Source: Pythium myriotylum (taxonomy: Eukaryota > Oomycota > Peronosporomycetes > Pythiales > Pythiaceae). Taken from it: a stretch of 64,000 bases of DNA. The stretch covers positions 124,001-188,000 of the forward strand of contig JALJCQ010000022.1 of the NCBI GenBank assembly GCA_023091665.1. Reading direction: 5' to 3'. A model generated the notes under the pieces. That model had not been told where the DNA came from. It worked only from the letters and a program-made list of their open reading frames with translations, and made no database searches. Position numbers and translations under genes: made by a program. Below are positions 11,101 through 23,200 of this stretch, piece by piece; the stretch's first letter is position 1; every line of letters starts with the position of its first letter.

Positions 11101-11797
11101 TGGCCAGTGTGTGCTCCTACTCGTCTACGTTGACGATGTGATCATTACTGGAAGTTCGCCTGACCTGATCACGGACGTGAAGTCACAACTCAAGACGCGA
11201 TTCGAGATGACCGACAATGGTCCATGCAAGTTTGTCCTCGGCATCGAACTCGTCGACAATGCAGATGGTTCGGTTACTCTGTGCCAGCGCCGTTACATCA
11301 GTGACATCTTAAAGCGCTTCAACATGGAAGACTGCAAGCCGGTAGCAAGCCCAGTTGACGTCAGTACCAAGCTCACCACGACGAATGAAGACGATGTGCC
11401 GGTCACCAATGCCCCATACCGCGAGGCAGTTGGTGCACTGATGCATGTAATGTGTGCCACTCGACCTGACATTGCATTCGCCGTGGGAATGGTCTCGCGA
11501 TTCATGGAAGCGCCCCATGAAGTCCATTGGATTGCCGTCAAGCGCATCTTCCGTTACCTCCAAGGCACCAAGTCGCACGGGATTCGATTCACTACAGACC
11601 CGGACATGAAGTTTGCTGGCTACTCCGATGCCGATTGGGCCGGTGACATATCAGACCGCAAGTCAACATCCGGCTACGTGTTTACACTTGCCAGCGGACC
11701 CATTAGCTGAGGATCCAAGAAGCAATCAAGTGTCTCCCTATCTACAAGCGAAGCCGAGTACATCGCATTGAGTCTCGCAATTCAAGAGGGCAAGTGG
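8114..11797 (+). pseudogene. Copia element 2 gag-pol, stop codon and 3' truncation
   Basis: The reading frame starts at or near ATG 8114 (ATG 8129 is also possible) and runs 1,198 codons to a TGA at 11,708-11,710. It encodes gag with a CCHC knuckle (CSHCGKTGHLVDRC, about 8,771), protease DSG (about 8,985), integrase with HHCC and DD-E residues (DLCGP, HDGAKEF, STAERN), RT with YVDD (about 11,127) and RNase H with DADWAG. The TGA replaces the tryptophan normally found before the GSKKQ-type stretch; coding similarity continues past it (STSEAEYIALSLAIQEG) until a family-1 LTR starts at 11,798. Protein similarity to element 1 is clear but far from identical. The RNase H end and the 3' LTR are lost. 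Confidence 0.9.
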
Positions 11798-12142
11798 TGT
11801 TGAAGATGATGCGCCTCGAACCCAGCGTCATCATTCCAGTTGAAGCTCGGCTGTAGAAGATTCTCCTGCAGATGATTCTCCGTGGAAGATTCGACATGTG
11901 GAAGATTCGACATGTGGAAGATTCTCCGTCTGGTTCTGGTTTGAATCCAGTGCCACCCATCGACTTCGTTGAAGTATCCACGAAGTCAGTTTATGTTTGC
12001 ATATGTTTACGATAGGTAGGACATACATTTGATTATGGTAGCGTAGGACACACACAGACGGCTTAGAGGTAGCAGCAGCGAACTAAGTCCCGATCAATTC
12101 ACTTTGCATTTTGCATCCCACCAACCAAGCGACCTTTCAACA
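11798..12142 (+). repeat. Copia family-1 LTR (LTR-e, 345 bp), 5' LTR of element 3
   Basis: Complete LTR in the shorter 345-bp form, lacking the 14-bp duplication. It starts TGTTGAAG exactly where element 2 is broken and ends CAACA. Confidence 0.92.
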
Positions 12143-15100
12143 GATGGAAGACTCGCAGCTCCCGCTAGTTCGGTCGGCGAGTGGTGCGCAAGATGCATGG
12201 TCAAGACTGGAAGAACACTTCGAGAAGAAGAGCCTTGCCAACAAGCTCTTTCTTCGTCGTCGTTTCTTCACGACCATGATGGAAGAAGGTGACGATGTGC
12301 TCACGCACATCAACAAGCTCAAGACCCTGGCCGAGCAACTCGACGCAGTCGGCGCTCCGGTCAGCGAAGACGACTTGGTGATCACGCTTCTCGGCAGTCT
12401 CAGCGAGTCGTACCAGTTCCTCATCACGGCGTTGGAGTCGCGTGTCGACGCGCTCACGTGGGAACTCGTGACGTCTCGGCTGCTCCATGAAGACATGAAG
12501 CGCAAGGAGCAAGGTGGCGACGGAGCCACGCTTGGCCAAGCGTTCATGACAAGTGACGCGAAGCCTAAGGGCCGTGCAGTCAAGAAGACTGGCACGTGCA
12601 ACTACTGCGGCAAGATCGGTCATTGGGCCGCGGAGTGCCACTCGCGTGTCAAGGACAACGGCAACGGCAACGGCAACTCCGGCGGCAACGGCAACGGCAA
12701 CGGAAACGGCAACCCTCGGCAACGGTTCCAGCGAGCGAACCTTGCGCGAGATGAAGACCCCGGCGAGTACCTGTTCTCGGTCGGGAAGACCCAAGGCAAG
12801 TCGAGTCAATCCACGGCGTGGTTGGTCGACTCGGGTGCGACTCAGCACATGTCGCGAACCAAGCAGTTCATGATGAACTACAAGAAGATTGACCCAGTCG
12901 ACGTGCATCTGGCCGATGATGGCACGGTCCAAGCGGTTGGCGTGGGAGACATTCTCATGTCGATGAAGACTCCAAGCGGTGTCAAGAAGGGTTTGCTCAC
13001 CAACGTGTGGCATATCCCCAAGCTCAGCCGCAACCTGTTCTCGGTCGGAAGATTCACGAAGGACGTTGCTCCCGTGACGTTCGACAAGGACGGTTGCTTC
13101 GTCGTTCTCAAGGGCGCCAAGCGGACCATCGGCACTCGTATCGGCAAGGGTCTGTTCAAGCTCAACATGTCTCCAGTGTCGACTGAAGCAGCCCACGCCG
13201 CCAGTGCAAGACGAGGTCGCGCCATGTCCAAGTCGTACCTGTGGCACCTCCGACTCGGTCACATCGGCTTCAGCGGTCTCGAAGCCATCGTCAAGAAGGA
13301 CCTCGCCGACGGACTCGATATCGGGTCTGTGCAGGAGTGGGAGGTCTGTGAAGGCTGTGCACTCGGCAAGCTGACTCGCGTCAAGTTCCAGTCGGGCACG
13401 ACCAAGCGGTCTGCGAATCTGCTTGACGTCGTGTACAGCGATGTGGCCGGCCCCATGAAGACTCCGACTTTCGGCGGCATGAAGTACTTCGCCACGTTCA
13501 CCGACGACAAGTCTCGACTGTGCAAGTTGTACCTCATGCGGTCCAAGGACGAAGTCTACGAGAAGTTCGTCGAGTTCGTCAACTGGGCCGAGAACCAAAC
13601 CGGTCGTCGAGTCAAGGTGCTTCGGACCGACGGCGGCGGCGAGTACCAGTCGGCCAAACTTGCCAAGTTCTGTCGCAAGCGTGGCATCGAGCACGACGTC
13701 ACGCCGCCATACACGCCTCAGTTGAACGGTGTGGCGGAGCGCATGAACCGAACCATCGGTGAGTGTGGTCGTTGCAAGCTCCACCATGCCAACTTGTCCG
13801 ACGAGTACTGGGGCGAAGCCGTCATGACTGCAGTCGAAGTTCGCAACCGACTTCCGACCCGCGCTCAAGACTTGTACAAGTCGCCGTACGAAGAATGGTA
13901 CGGGAAGAAGCCCTTGCTCGCCAACTTCAAGGTGTTCGGCTGCCATGCGTACGTCCACGTGCCCAAGGAGAAGCGGTCGAAGTTCGACGCCCGAGTCATC
14001 TTGTGTCGGTTCCTCGGCTACTCGGACCACGAGAAGGCGTATCGGTTTGAAGAAATCGCAACCGGCCGGATCGTGATCAGTCGAGACGCGCAGTTCATGG
14101 AAGACACATTCGACGATGGCAAGCGCGAAGAACCCTGGAGCAAGTCCGTCGAGTTCCGCGACGATGAAGATGATGAGGATCAAGATGAAGCAACCGACAA
14201 CCAAGATGATGAAGACATGGGTGAGCAGCCAGCCTCACCAGCACCAAGTCAGCGCAGCTACGAGCGACCGGAGTGGCAACAGGGCCAGCGGTCGCAGCGT
14301 CCAGCAGCACCAGCATCGGCCCAGCAGCCGAATGTCGACTACGCACCAGGGTCCAAGCGCCACTCTCGCACGCACTCGCTCGAGAACCTGGCTGAACCGC
14401 CAGTTGAGAAGCGCTACGGACGTGTTGGACGCACAAGTGGTGCGACTCCACCACCCACGCAAGGTTCAAGGACATCGCTCGAAGATCTGTCTGCACTGCT
14501 CACGTCGATCGAAGAGGAAGGCGTAGAAGATGAAGACGAAGAAGGCGAAGACGTGCAAGAACAAGGGGGAGAAGACCAAGATCAAGATCAAGATCACGAA
14601 GAGTTTGCTCTCGTCGTGAATTCAGGGGGAGAGTTGCCGACATCGTTCAAGTCGGCGATGGAATCCGACGACGCCAGCAACTGGAAGGAAGCCTGCGACT
14701 CCGAGCTCGAGTCGCTCAAGAAGAACGAGACCTGGGACCTAGTCCCTTTGCCAGCCGGACGCAAGGCCATCACCAGCAAGTGGGTGTTCAAGGTCAAGGA
14801 AACCGCCGAAGGACTCGTCGAACGGTACAAGGCTCGACTCGTTGCCAAGGGGTTCCTGCAGAAGTACGGCATCGACTTCGAAGAGACATTCGCACCCGTC
14901 GCCAAGTTCACGTCGATCCGCACCATCCTCAGCATCGCCGCTCGACACAAGCTCATGATCCATCAGATGGATGTCAAGACGGCGTTCCTGAACGGCAACC
15001 TCGACGAAGAAATCTACATGAAGCAGCCCGAAGGCTTCGTCGACCAGCGCCACCCCGACTACGTGTGCAAGCTCAAGCGCTCGCTCTACGGTCTCAAGCA

Positions 15101-15503
15101 GTCGCCACGCATGTGGAACCAGACCATCGACGCCTTCATGCGCAAGGTCGGCTTCACCAAGTGCGAGATGGACCACTGCGTGTACGTGAAGCGGAGCGGC
15201 TCAGCGATGATCTTCGTGGTGATCTACGTCGACGACCTCATCCTCGCCTGCAACAGCCTCGAGTTGCTCACGGCGACCAAGCGTGCACTCAGCGAACGCT
15301 TCGAGATGTCCGACCTCGGCGAACTCAAGTACTGCCTCGGCATGGAAGTTGATCAAGACCCCAAGTCCGGCGACGTGACCATGCGGCAGACCAAGTTCCT
15401 GCAGTCGATCCTGACCAAGTTCGGCATGCAAGACTGCAAACCAGTGAGGACTCCTCAAGACCCCGGACTCAAGCTGACCAAGGCCATGTGTGAAGGTGGT
15501 TGC
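12143..15503 (+). pseudogene. Copia element 3 gag-pol, truncated after RT
   Basis: The polyprotein frame from ATG 12,144 is open through gag, protease, integrase and RT (YVDD about 15,225). It stops because the sequence jumps from 'gaaggtggttgc' into the next LTR at 15,504, so RNase H is lost. It retains the 12-codon acidic segment ([12 protein letters not shown]) that elements 4 and 5 lack. The primer binding site is deleted, with the same junction as element 1. Confidence 0.93.
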
Positions 15504-15848
15504 TGTTGAAGATGATGCGCCTCGAACCCAGCGTCATCATTCCAGTTGAAGCTCGGCTGTAGAAGATTCTCCTGCAGAAGATTCTCCGTGGAAGATTCGA
15601 CATGTGGAAGATTCGACATGTGGAAGATTCTCCGTCTGGTTCTGGTTTGAATCCAGTGCCACCCATCGACTTCGTTGAAGTATCCACGAAGTCAGTTTAT
15701 GTTTGCATATGTTTACGATAGGTAGGACATACATTTGATTATGGTAGCGTAGGACACACACAGACGGCTTAGAGGTAGCAGCAGCGAACTAAGTCCCGAT
15801 CAATTCACTTTGCATTTTGCATCCCACCAACCAAGCGACCTTTCAACA
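15504..15848 (+). repeat. Copia family-1 LTR (LTR-f, 345 bp), 5' LTR of element 4
   Basis: Complete LTR, TGTTGAAG...CTTTCAACA. It differs from LTR-e by 'ctgcagaag' instead of 'ctgcagatg' and matches LTR-g closely. Confidence 0.92.
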
Positions 15849-15849
15849 G

Positions 15850-18800
15850 ATGGAAGACTCGCAGCTCCCGCTAGTTCGGTCGGCGAGTGGTGCGCAAGAT
15901 GCATGGTCAAGACTGGAAGAACACTTCGAGAAGAAGAGCCTTGCCAACAAGCTCTTTCTTCGTCGTCGTTTCTTCACGACCATGATGGAAGAAGGTGACG
16001 ATGTGCTCACGCACATCAACAAGCTCAAGACCCTGGCCGAGCAACTCGACGCAGTCGGCGCTCCGGTCAGCGAAGACGACTTGGTGATCACGCTTCTCGG
16101 CAGTCTCAGCGAGTCGTACCAGTTCCTCATCACGGCGTTGGAGTCGCGTGTCGACGCGCTCACGTGGGAACTCGTGACGTCTCGGCTGCTCCATGAAGAC
16201 ATGAAGCGCAAGGAGCAAGGTGGCGACGGAGCCACGCTTGGCCAAGCGTTCATGACAAGTGACGCGAAGCCCAAGGGCCGTGCAGTCAAGAAGACTGGCA
16301 CGTGCAACTACTGCGGCAAGATCGGTCATTGGGCCGCGGAGTGCCACTCGCGTGTCAAGGACAACGGCAACGGCAACGGCAACTCCGGCGGCAACGGCAA
16401 CGGCAACGGAAACGGCAACCCTCGGCAACGGTTCCAGCGAGCGAACCTTGCGCGAGATGAAGACCCCGGCGAGTACCTGTTCTCGGTCGGGAAGACCCAA
16501 GGCAAGTCGAGTCAATCCACGGCGTGGTTGGTCGACTCGGGTGCGACTCAGCACATGTCGCGAACCAAGCAGTTCATGATGAACTACAAGAAGATTGACC
16601 CAGTCGACGTGCATCTGGCCGATGATGGCACGGTCCAAGCGGTTGGCGTGGGAGACATTCTCATGTCGATGAAGACTCCAAGCGGTGTCAAGAAGGGTTT
16701 GCTCACCAACGTGTGGCATATCCCCAAGCTCAGCCGCAACCTGTTCTCGGTCGGAAGATTCACGGAGGACGCTGCTCCCGTGACGTTCGACAAGGACGGT
16801 TGCTTCGTCGTTCTCAAGGGCGCCAAGCGGACCATCGGCACTCGTATCGGCAAGGGTCTGTTCAAGCTCAACATGTCTCCAGTGTCGACTGAAGCAGCCC
16901 ACGCCGCCAGTGCAAGACGATGTCGCGCCATGTCCAAGTCGTACCTGTGGCACCTCCGACTCGGTCACATCGGCTTCAGCGGTCTCGAAGCCATCGTCAA
17001 GAAGGACCTCGCCGACGGACTCGACATTGGGTCTGTGCAAGAGTGGGAGGTCTGTGAAGGCTGTGCACTCGGCAAGCTGACTCGCGTCAAGTTCCAGTCG
17101 GGCACGACCAAGCGGTCTGCGAATCTGCTTGACGTCGTGTACAGCGATGTGGCCGGCCCCATGAAGACTCCGACTTTCGGCGGCATGAAGTACTTCGCCA
17201 CGTTCACCGACGACAAGTCTCGACTGTGCAAGTTGTACCTCATGCGGTCCAAGGACGAAGTCTACGAGAAGTTCGTCGAGTTCGTCAACTGGGCCGAGAA
17301 CCAAACCGGTCGTCGAGTCAAGGTGCTTCGGACCGACGGCGGCGGCGAGTACCAGTCGGCCAAACTTGCCAAGTTCTGCCGCAAGCGTGGCATCGAGCAC
17401 GACGTCACGCCGCCATACACGCCTCAGTTGAACGGTGTGGCGGAGCGCATGAACCGAACCATCGGTGAGTGTGGTTGTTGCAAGCTCCACCATGCCAACT
17501 TGTCCGACGAGTACTGGGGCGAAGCCGTCATGACTGCAGTCGAAGTTCGCAACCGACTTCCGACCCGCGCTCAAGACTTGTACAAGTCGCCGTACGAAGA
17601 ATGGTACGGGAAGAAGCCCTTGCTCGCCAACTTCAAGGTGTTCGGCTGCCATGCGTACGTCCACGTGCCCAAGGAGAAGCGGTCGAAGTTCGACGCCCGA
17701 GTCATCTTGTGTCGGTTCCTCGGCTACTCGGACCACGAGAAGGCGTATCGGTTTGAAGAAATCGCAACCGGCCGGATCGTGATCAGTCGAGACGCGCAGT
17801 TCATGGAAGACACATTCGACGATGGCAAGCGCGAAGAACCCTGGAGCAAGTCCGTCGAGTTCCGCGACGATGAAGATGATGAAGACATGGGTGAGCAGCC
17901 AGCCTCACCAGCACCAAGTCAGCGCAGCTACGAGCGACCGGAGTGGCAACAGGGCCAGCGGTCGCAGCGTCCAGCAGCACCAGCATCGGCCCAGCAGCCG
18001 AATGTCGACTACGCACCAGGGTCCAAGCGCCACTCTCGCACGCACTCGCTCGAGAACCTGGCTGAACCGCCAGTTGAGAAGCGCTACGGACGTGTTGGAC
18101 GCACAAGTGGTGCGACTCCACCACCCACGCAAGGTTCAAGGACATCGCTCGAAGATCTGTCTGCACTGCTCACGTCGATCGAAGAGGAAGGCGTAGAAGA
18201 TGAAGACGAAGAAGGCGAAGACGTGCAAGAACAAGGGGGAGAAGACCAAGATCAAGATCAAGATCACGAAGAGTTTGCTCTCGTCGTGAATTCAGGGGGA
18301 GAGTTGCCGACATCGTTCAAGTCGGCGATGGAATCCGACGACGCCAGCAACTGGAAGGAAGCCTGCGACTCCGAGCTCGAGTCGCTCAAGAAGAACGAGA
18401 CCTGGGACCTAGTCCCTTTGCCAGCCGGACGCAAGGCCATCACCAGCAAGTGGGTGTTCAAGGTCAAGGAAACCGCCGAAGGACTCGTCGAACGGTACAA
18501 GGCTCGACTCGTTGCCAAGGGGTTCCTGCAGAAGTACGGCATCGACTTCGAAGAGACATTCGCACCCGTCGCCAAGTTCACGTCGATCCGGACCATCCTC
18601 AGCATCGCCGCTCGACACAAGCTCATGATCCATCAGATGGATGTCAAGACGGCGTTCCTGAACGGCAACCTCGACGAAGAAATCTACATGAAGCAGCCCG
18701 AAGGCTTCGTCGACCAGCGCCACCCCGACTACGTGTGCAAGCTCAAGCGCTCGCTCTACGGTCTCAAGCAGTCGCCACGCATGTGGAACCAGACCATCGA

Positions 18801-19929
18801 CGCCTTCATGCGCAAGGTCGGCTTCACCAAGTGCGAGATGGACCACTGCGTGTACGTGAAGCGGAGCGGCTCAGCGATGATCTTCGTGGTGATCTACGTC
18901 GACGACCTCATCCTCGCCTGCAACAGCCTCGAGTTGCTCACGGCGACCAAGCGTGCACTCAGCGAACGCTTCGAGATGTCCGACCTCGGCGAACTCAAGT
19001 ACTGCCTCGGCATGGAAGTTGATCAAGACCCCAAGTCCGGCGACGTGACCATGCGGCAGACCAAGTTCCTGCAGTCGATCCTGACCAAGTTCGGCATGCA
19101 AGACTGCAAACCAGTGAGGACTCCTCAAGACCCCGGACTCAAGCTGACCAAGGCCATGTGTGAAGGTGGTTGCAAGCACGAAGACACCATGAAGAACGTG
19201 CCGTACCGAAGTGCAGTCGGCGCACTCATGTACCTCATGGTCGGCACTCGACCAGACCTCGCAGCGGCAGTCGGCACACTCAGCCAGTTCGCCGCGGACC
19301 CGTGTCCAACACATTGGCAAGCTCTCAAGCGTGTGCTCCGGTATCTGCAAGCGACTCCGACGTACGGCCTGCAGTTCTCGGCATCACACGATGGAAGACT
19401 GGTCGGCTACTCCGACGCCGACTGGGCTGGCGACATCGAGTCACGTCGAAGCACCAGCGGCTACGTGTTCATGCTCAACGGCGGATGCATCAGCTGGCGC
19501 AGCAAGAAGCAGCGAACTGTCGCCCTCTCCTCGACCGAAGCAGAGAACATGGCTCTATCGGAAGCAATCCAAGAAGCCGTGTGGCTCAAGGCATTCCTGT
19601 TCGAACTCGGCGAAGTTACAAGCGACCAAGCACTCACGATGTACGAAGACAACCAAGGTGCGATCGCGTTGGCCAAGAACCCCGGGTTCCACAAGCGCAC
19701 CAAGCACATCGACATTCGCTACCACTTCGTTCGTGAGAAGGTCGAGGACGGTCAAGTGTGTCTGCAGTATTGCCCGACCCAAGACATGCTTGCCGACATC
19801 ATGACCAAGCCGATCCCCACTGTCCAGTTCGACGTGCTCCGCACCAAGCTTGGTGTTCAAGACGCAGTCGAGTCGAGGGGGAGTGTTGAAGATGATGCGC
19901 CTCGAACCCAGCGTCATCATTCCAGTTGA
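15850..19929 (+). CDS. Copia element 4 gag-pol polyprotein, frame intact
   Basis: This is the only copy here whose polyprotein is open from the first available ATG to the end of RNase H. About 1,359 residues show: gag; CCHC zinc knuckle near residues 152-165; an Asn-Gly repeat; aspartic protease DSGAT near 229; GAG-pre-integrase and integrase core (HHCC, then DD-E); a Ser/Pro/acid-rich linker; RT with YVDD; and RNase H with DADWAG, SSTEAE and [10 protein letters not shown]. The stop falls inside the 3' LTR. The 5' end is abnormal: the primer binding site and about 80 codons of gag seen in elements 5 and 6 are deleted, so it has coding capacity for pol but not the usual means of self-priming. 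It makes the enzymes for retrotransposition by RNA intermediate, if expressed. Confidence 0.93.
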   Translation: MEDSQLPLVRSASGAQDAWSRLEEHFEKKSLANKLFLRRRFFTTMMEEGDDVLTHINKLKTLAEQLDAVGAPVSEDDLVITLLGSLSESYQFLITALESRVDALTWELVTSRLLHEDMKRKEQGGDGATLGQAFMTSDAKPKGRAVKKTGTCNYCGKIGHWAAECHSRVKDNGNGNGNSGGNGNGNGNGNPRQRFQRANLARDEDPGEYLFSVGKTQGKSSQSTAWLVDSGATQHMSRTKQFMMNYKKIDPVDVHLADDGTVQAVGVGDILMSMKTPSGVKKGLLTNVWHIPKLSRNLFSVGRFTEDAAPVTFDKDGCFVVLKGAKRTIGTRIGKGLFKLNMSPVSTEAAHAASARRCRAMSKSYLWHLRLGHIGFSGLEAIVKKDLADGLDIGSVQEWEVCEGCALGKLTRVKFQSGTTKRSANLLDVVYSDVAGPMKTPTFGGMKYFATFTDDKSRLCKLYLMRSKDEVYEKFVEFVNWAENQTGRRVKVLRTDGGGEYQSAKLAKFCRKRGIEHDVTPPYTPQLNGVAERMNRTIGECGCCKLHHANLSDEYWGEAVMTAVEVRNRLPTRAQDLYKSPYEEWYGKKPLLANFKVFGCHAYVHVPKEKRSKFDARVILCRFLGYSDHEKAYRFEEIATGRIVISRDAQFMEDTFDDGKREEPWSKSVEFRDDEDDEDMGEQPASPAPSQRSYERPEWQQGQRSQRPAAPASAQQPNVDYAPGSKRHSRTHSLENLAEPPVEKRYGRVGRTSGATPPPTQGSRTSLEDLSALLTSIEEEGVEDEDEEGEDVQEQGGEDQDQDQDHEEFALVVNSGGELPTSFKSAMESDDASNWKEACDSELESLKKNETWDLVPLPAGRKAITSKWVFKVKETAEGLVERYKARLVAKGFLQKYGIDFEETFAPVAKFTSIRTILSIAARHKLMIHQMDVKTAFLNGNLDEEIYMKQPEGFVDQRHPDYVCKLKRSLYGLKQSPRMWNQTIDAFMRKVGFTKCEMDHCVYVKRSGSAMIFVVIYVDDLILACNSLELLTATKRALSERFEMSDLGELKYCLGMEVDQDPKSGDVTMRQTKFLQSILTKFGMQDCKPVRTPQDPGLKLTKAMCEGGCKHEDTMKNVPYRSAVGALMYLMVGTRPDLAAAVGTLSQFAADPCPTHWQALKRVLRYLQATPTYGLQFSASHDGRLVGYSDADWAGDIESRRSTSGYVFMLNGGCISWRSKKQRTVALSSTEAENMALSEAIQEAVWLKAFLFELGEVTSDQALTMYEDNQGAIALAKNPGFHKRTKHIDIRYHFVREKVEDGQVCLQYCPTQDMLADIMTKPIPTVQFDVLRTKLGVQDAVESRGSVEDDAPRTQRHHSS
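19875..19883 (+). other. Polypurine tract of element 4
   Basis: GAGGGGGAG lies immediately upstream of the 3' LTR, the expected place for the plus-strand primer of an LTR retrotransposon. Confidence 0.85.
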
Positions 19930-20228
19930 AGCTCGGCTGTAGAAGATTCTCCTGCAGAAGATTCTCCGTGGAAGATTCGACATGTGGAAGATTCGACATG
20001 TGGAAGATTCTCCGTCTGGTTCTGGTTTGAATCCAGTGCCACCCATCGACTTCGTTGAAGTATCCACGAAGTTAGTTTATGTTTGCATATGTTTACGATA
20101 GGTAGGACATACATTTGATTATGGTAGCGTAGGACACACACAGACGGCTTAGAGGTAGCAGCAGCGAACTAAGTCCCGATCAATTCACTTTGCATTTTGC
20201 ATCCCACCAACCAAGCGACCTTCCAACA
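19884..20228 (+). repeat. Copia family-1 LTR (LTR-g, 345 bp), 3' LTR of element 4
   Basis: Complete LTR from TGTTGAAG to CCAACA. At 20,229 the sequence continues directly with the reverse complement of the RNase H region of element 5, so this is the right end of the forward stack inserted into element 5. The 5-bp target copy on this side would be GGCCG; its partner is outside the window. Confidence 0.93.
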
Positions 20229-23200
20229 GGCCGTACGTCGGAGTCGCTTGCAGATACCGGAGCACACGCTTGTGAGCTTGCCAATGTGTTGGACACGGGT
20301 CCGCGGCGAACTGGCTGAGTGTGCCGACTGCCGCTGCGAGGTCTGGTCGAGTGCCGACCATGAGGTACATGAGTGCGCCGACTGCACTTCGGTACGGCAC
20401 GTTCTTCATGGTGTCTTCGTGCTTGCAACCACCTTCACACATGGCCTTGGTCAGCTTCAGTCCGGGGTCTTGAGGAGTCCTCACTGGTTTGCAGTCTTGC
20501 ATGCCGAACTTGGTCAGGATCGACTGCAGGAACTTGGTCTGCCGCATGGTCACGTCGCCGGACTTGGGGTCTTGATCAACTTCCATGCCGAGGCAGTACT
20601 TGAGTTCGCCGAGGTCGGACATCTCGAAGCGTTCGCTGAGTGCACGCTTGGTCGCCGTGAGCAACTCGAGGCTGTTGCAGGCGAGGATGAGGTCGTCGAC
20701 GTAGATCACCACGAAGATCATCGCTGAGCCGCTCCGCTTCACGTACACGCAGTGGTCCATCTCGCACTTGGTGAAGCCGACCTTGCGCATGAAGGCGTCG
20801 ATGGTCTGGTTCCACATGCGTGGCGACTGCTTGAGACCGTAGAGCGAGCGCTTGAGCTTGCACACGTAGTCGGGGTGGCGCTGGTCGACGAAGCCTTCGG
20901 GCTGCTTCATGTAGATTTCTTCGTCGAGGTTGCCGTTCAGGAACGCCGTCTTGACATCCATCTGATGGATCATGAGCTTGTGTCGAGCGGCGATGCTGAG
21001 GATGGTGCGGATCGACGTGAACTTGGCGACGGGTGCGAATGTCTCTTCGAAGTCGATGCCGTACTTCTGCAGGAACCCCTTGGCAACGAGTCGAGCCTTG
21101 TACCGTTCGACGAGTCCTTCGGCGGTTTCCTTGACCTTGAACACCCACTTGCTGGTGATGGCCTTGCGTCCGGCTGGCAAAGGGACTAGGTCCCAGGTCT
21201 CGTTCTTCTTGAGCGACTCGAGCTCGGAGTCGCAGGCTTCCTTCCAGTTGCTGGCGTCGTCGGATTCCATCGCCGACTTGAACGATGTCGGCAACTCTCC
21301 CCCTGAATTCACGACGAGAGCAAACTCTTCGTGATCTTGATCTTGATCTTGGTCTTCTCCCCCTTGTTCTTGCACGTCTTCGCCTTCTTCGTCTTCATCT
21401 TCTACGCCTTCCTCTTCGATCGACGTGAGCAGTGCAGACAGATCTTCGAGCGATGTCCTTGAACCTTGCGTGGGTGGTGGAGTCGCACCACTTGTGCGTC
21501 CAACACGTCCGTAGCGCTTCTCAACTGGCGGTTCAGCCAGGTTCTCGAGCGAGTGCGTGCGAGAGTGGCGCTTGGACCCTGGTGCGTAGTCGACATTCGG
21601 CTGCTGGGCCGATGCTGGTGCTGCTGGACGCTGCGACCGCTGGCCCTGTTGCCACTCCGGTCGCTCGTAGCTGCGCTGACTTGGTGCTGGTGAGGCTGGC
21701 TGCTCACCCATGTCTTCATCATCTTCATCGTCGCGGAACTCGACGGACTTGCTCCAGGGTTCTTCGCGCTTGCCATCGTCGAATGTGTCTTCCATGAACT
21801 GCGCGTCTCGACTGATCACGATCCGGCCGGTTGCGATTTCTTCAAACCGATACGCCTTCTCGTGGTCCGAGTAGCCGAGGAACCGACACAAGATGGCTCG
21901 GGCGTCGAACTTCGACCGCTTCTCCTTGGGCACGTGGACGTACGCATGGCAGCCGAACACCTTGAAGTTGGCGAGCAAGGGCTTCTTCCCGTACCATTCT
22001 TCGTACGGCGACTTGTACAAGTCTTGAGCGCGGGTCGGAAGTCGGTTGCGAACTTCGACTGCAGTCATGACGGCTTCGCCCCAGTACTCGTCGGACAAGT
22101 TGGCATGGTGGAGCTTGCAACAACCACACTCACCGATGGTTCGGTTCATGCGCTCCGCCACACCGTTCAACTGAGGCGTGTATGGCGGCGTGACGTCGTG
22201 CTCGATGCCACGCTTGCGGCAGAACTTGGCAAGTTTGGCCGACTGGTACTCGCCGCCGCCGTCGGTCCGAAGCACCTTGACTCGACGACCGGTTTGGTTC
22301 TCGGCCCAGTTGACGAACTCGACGAACTTCTCGTAGACTTCGTCCTTGGACCGCATGAGGTACAACTTGCACAGTCGAGACTTGTCGTCGGTGAAGGTGG
22401 CGAAGTACTTCATGCCGCCGAAAGTCGGAGTCTTCATGGGGCCGGCCACATCGCTGTACACGACGTCAAGCAGATTCGCAGACCGCTTGGTCGTGCCCGA
22501 CTGGAACTTGACGCGAGTCAGCTTGCCGAGTGCACAGCCTTCACAGACCTCCCACTCTTGCACAGACCCAATGTCGAGTCCGTCGGCGAGGTCCTTCTTG
22601 ACGATGGCTTCGAGACCGCTGAAGCCGATGTGACCGAGTCGGAGGTGCCACAGGTACGACTTGGACATGGCGCGACATCGTCTTGCACTGGCGGCGTGGG
22701 CTGCTTCAGTCGACACTGGAGACATGTTGAGCTTGAACAGACCCTTGCCGATACGAGTGCCGATGGTCCGCTTGTCGCCCTTGAGAACGACGAAGCAACC
22801 GTCCTTGTCGAACGTCACGGGAGCAACGTCCTCCGTGAATCTTCCGACCGAGAACAGGTTGCGGCTGAGCTTGGGGATATGCCACACGTTGGTGAGCAAA
22901 CCCTTCTTGACACCGCTTGGAGTCTTCATCGACATGAGAATGTCTCCCACGCCAACCGCTTGGACTGTGCCATCATCGGCCAGATGCACGTCGACTGGGT
23001 CGATCTTCCTGTAGTTCATCATGAACTGCTTGGTTCGCGACATGTGCTGAGTCGCACCCGAGTCGACCAACCACGCCGTGGATTGGCTCGACTTGCCTTG
23101 GGTCTTCCCGATCGAGAACAGGTACTCGCCGGGGTCTTCATCTCGCGCAAGGTTCGCTCGCTGGAACCGTTGCCGAGGGTTGCCGTTTCCGTTGCCGTTG

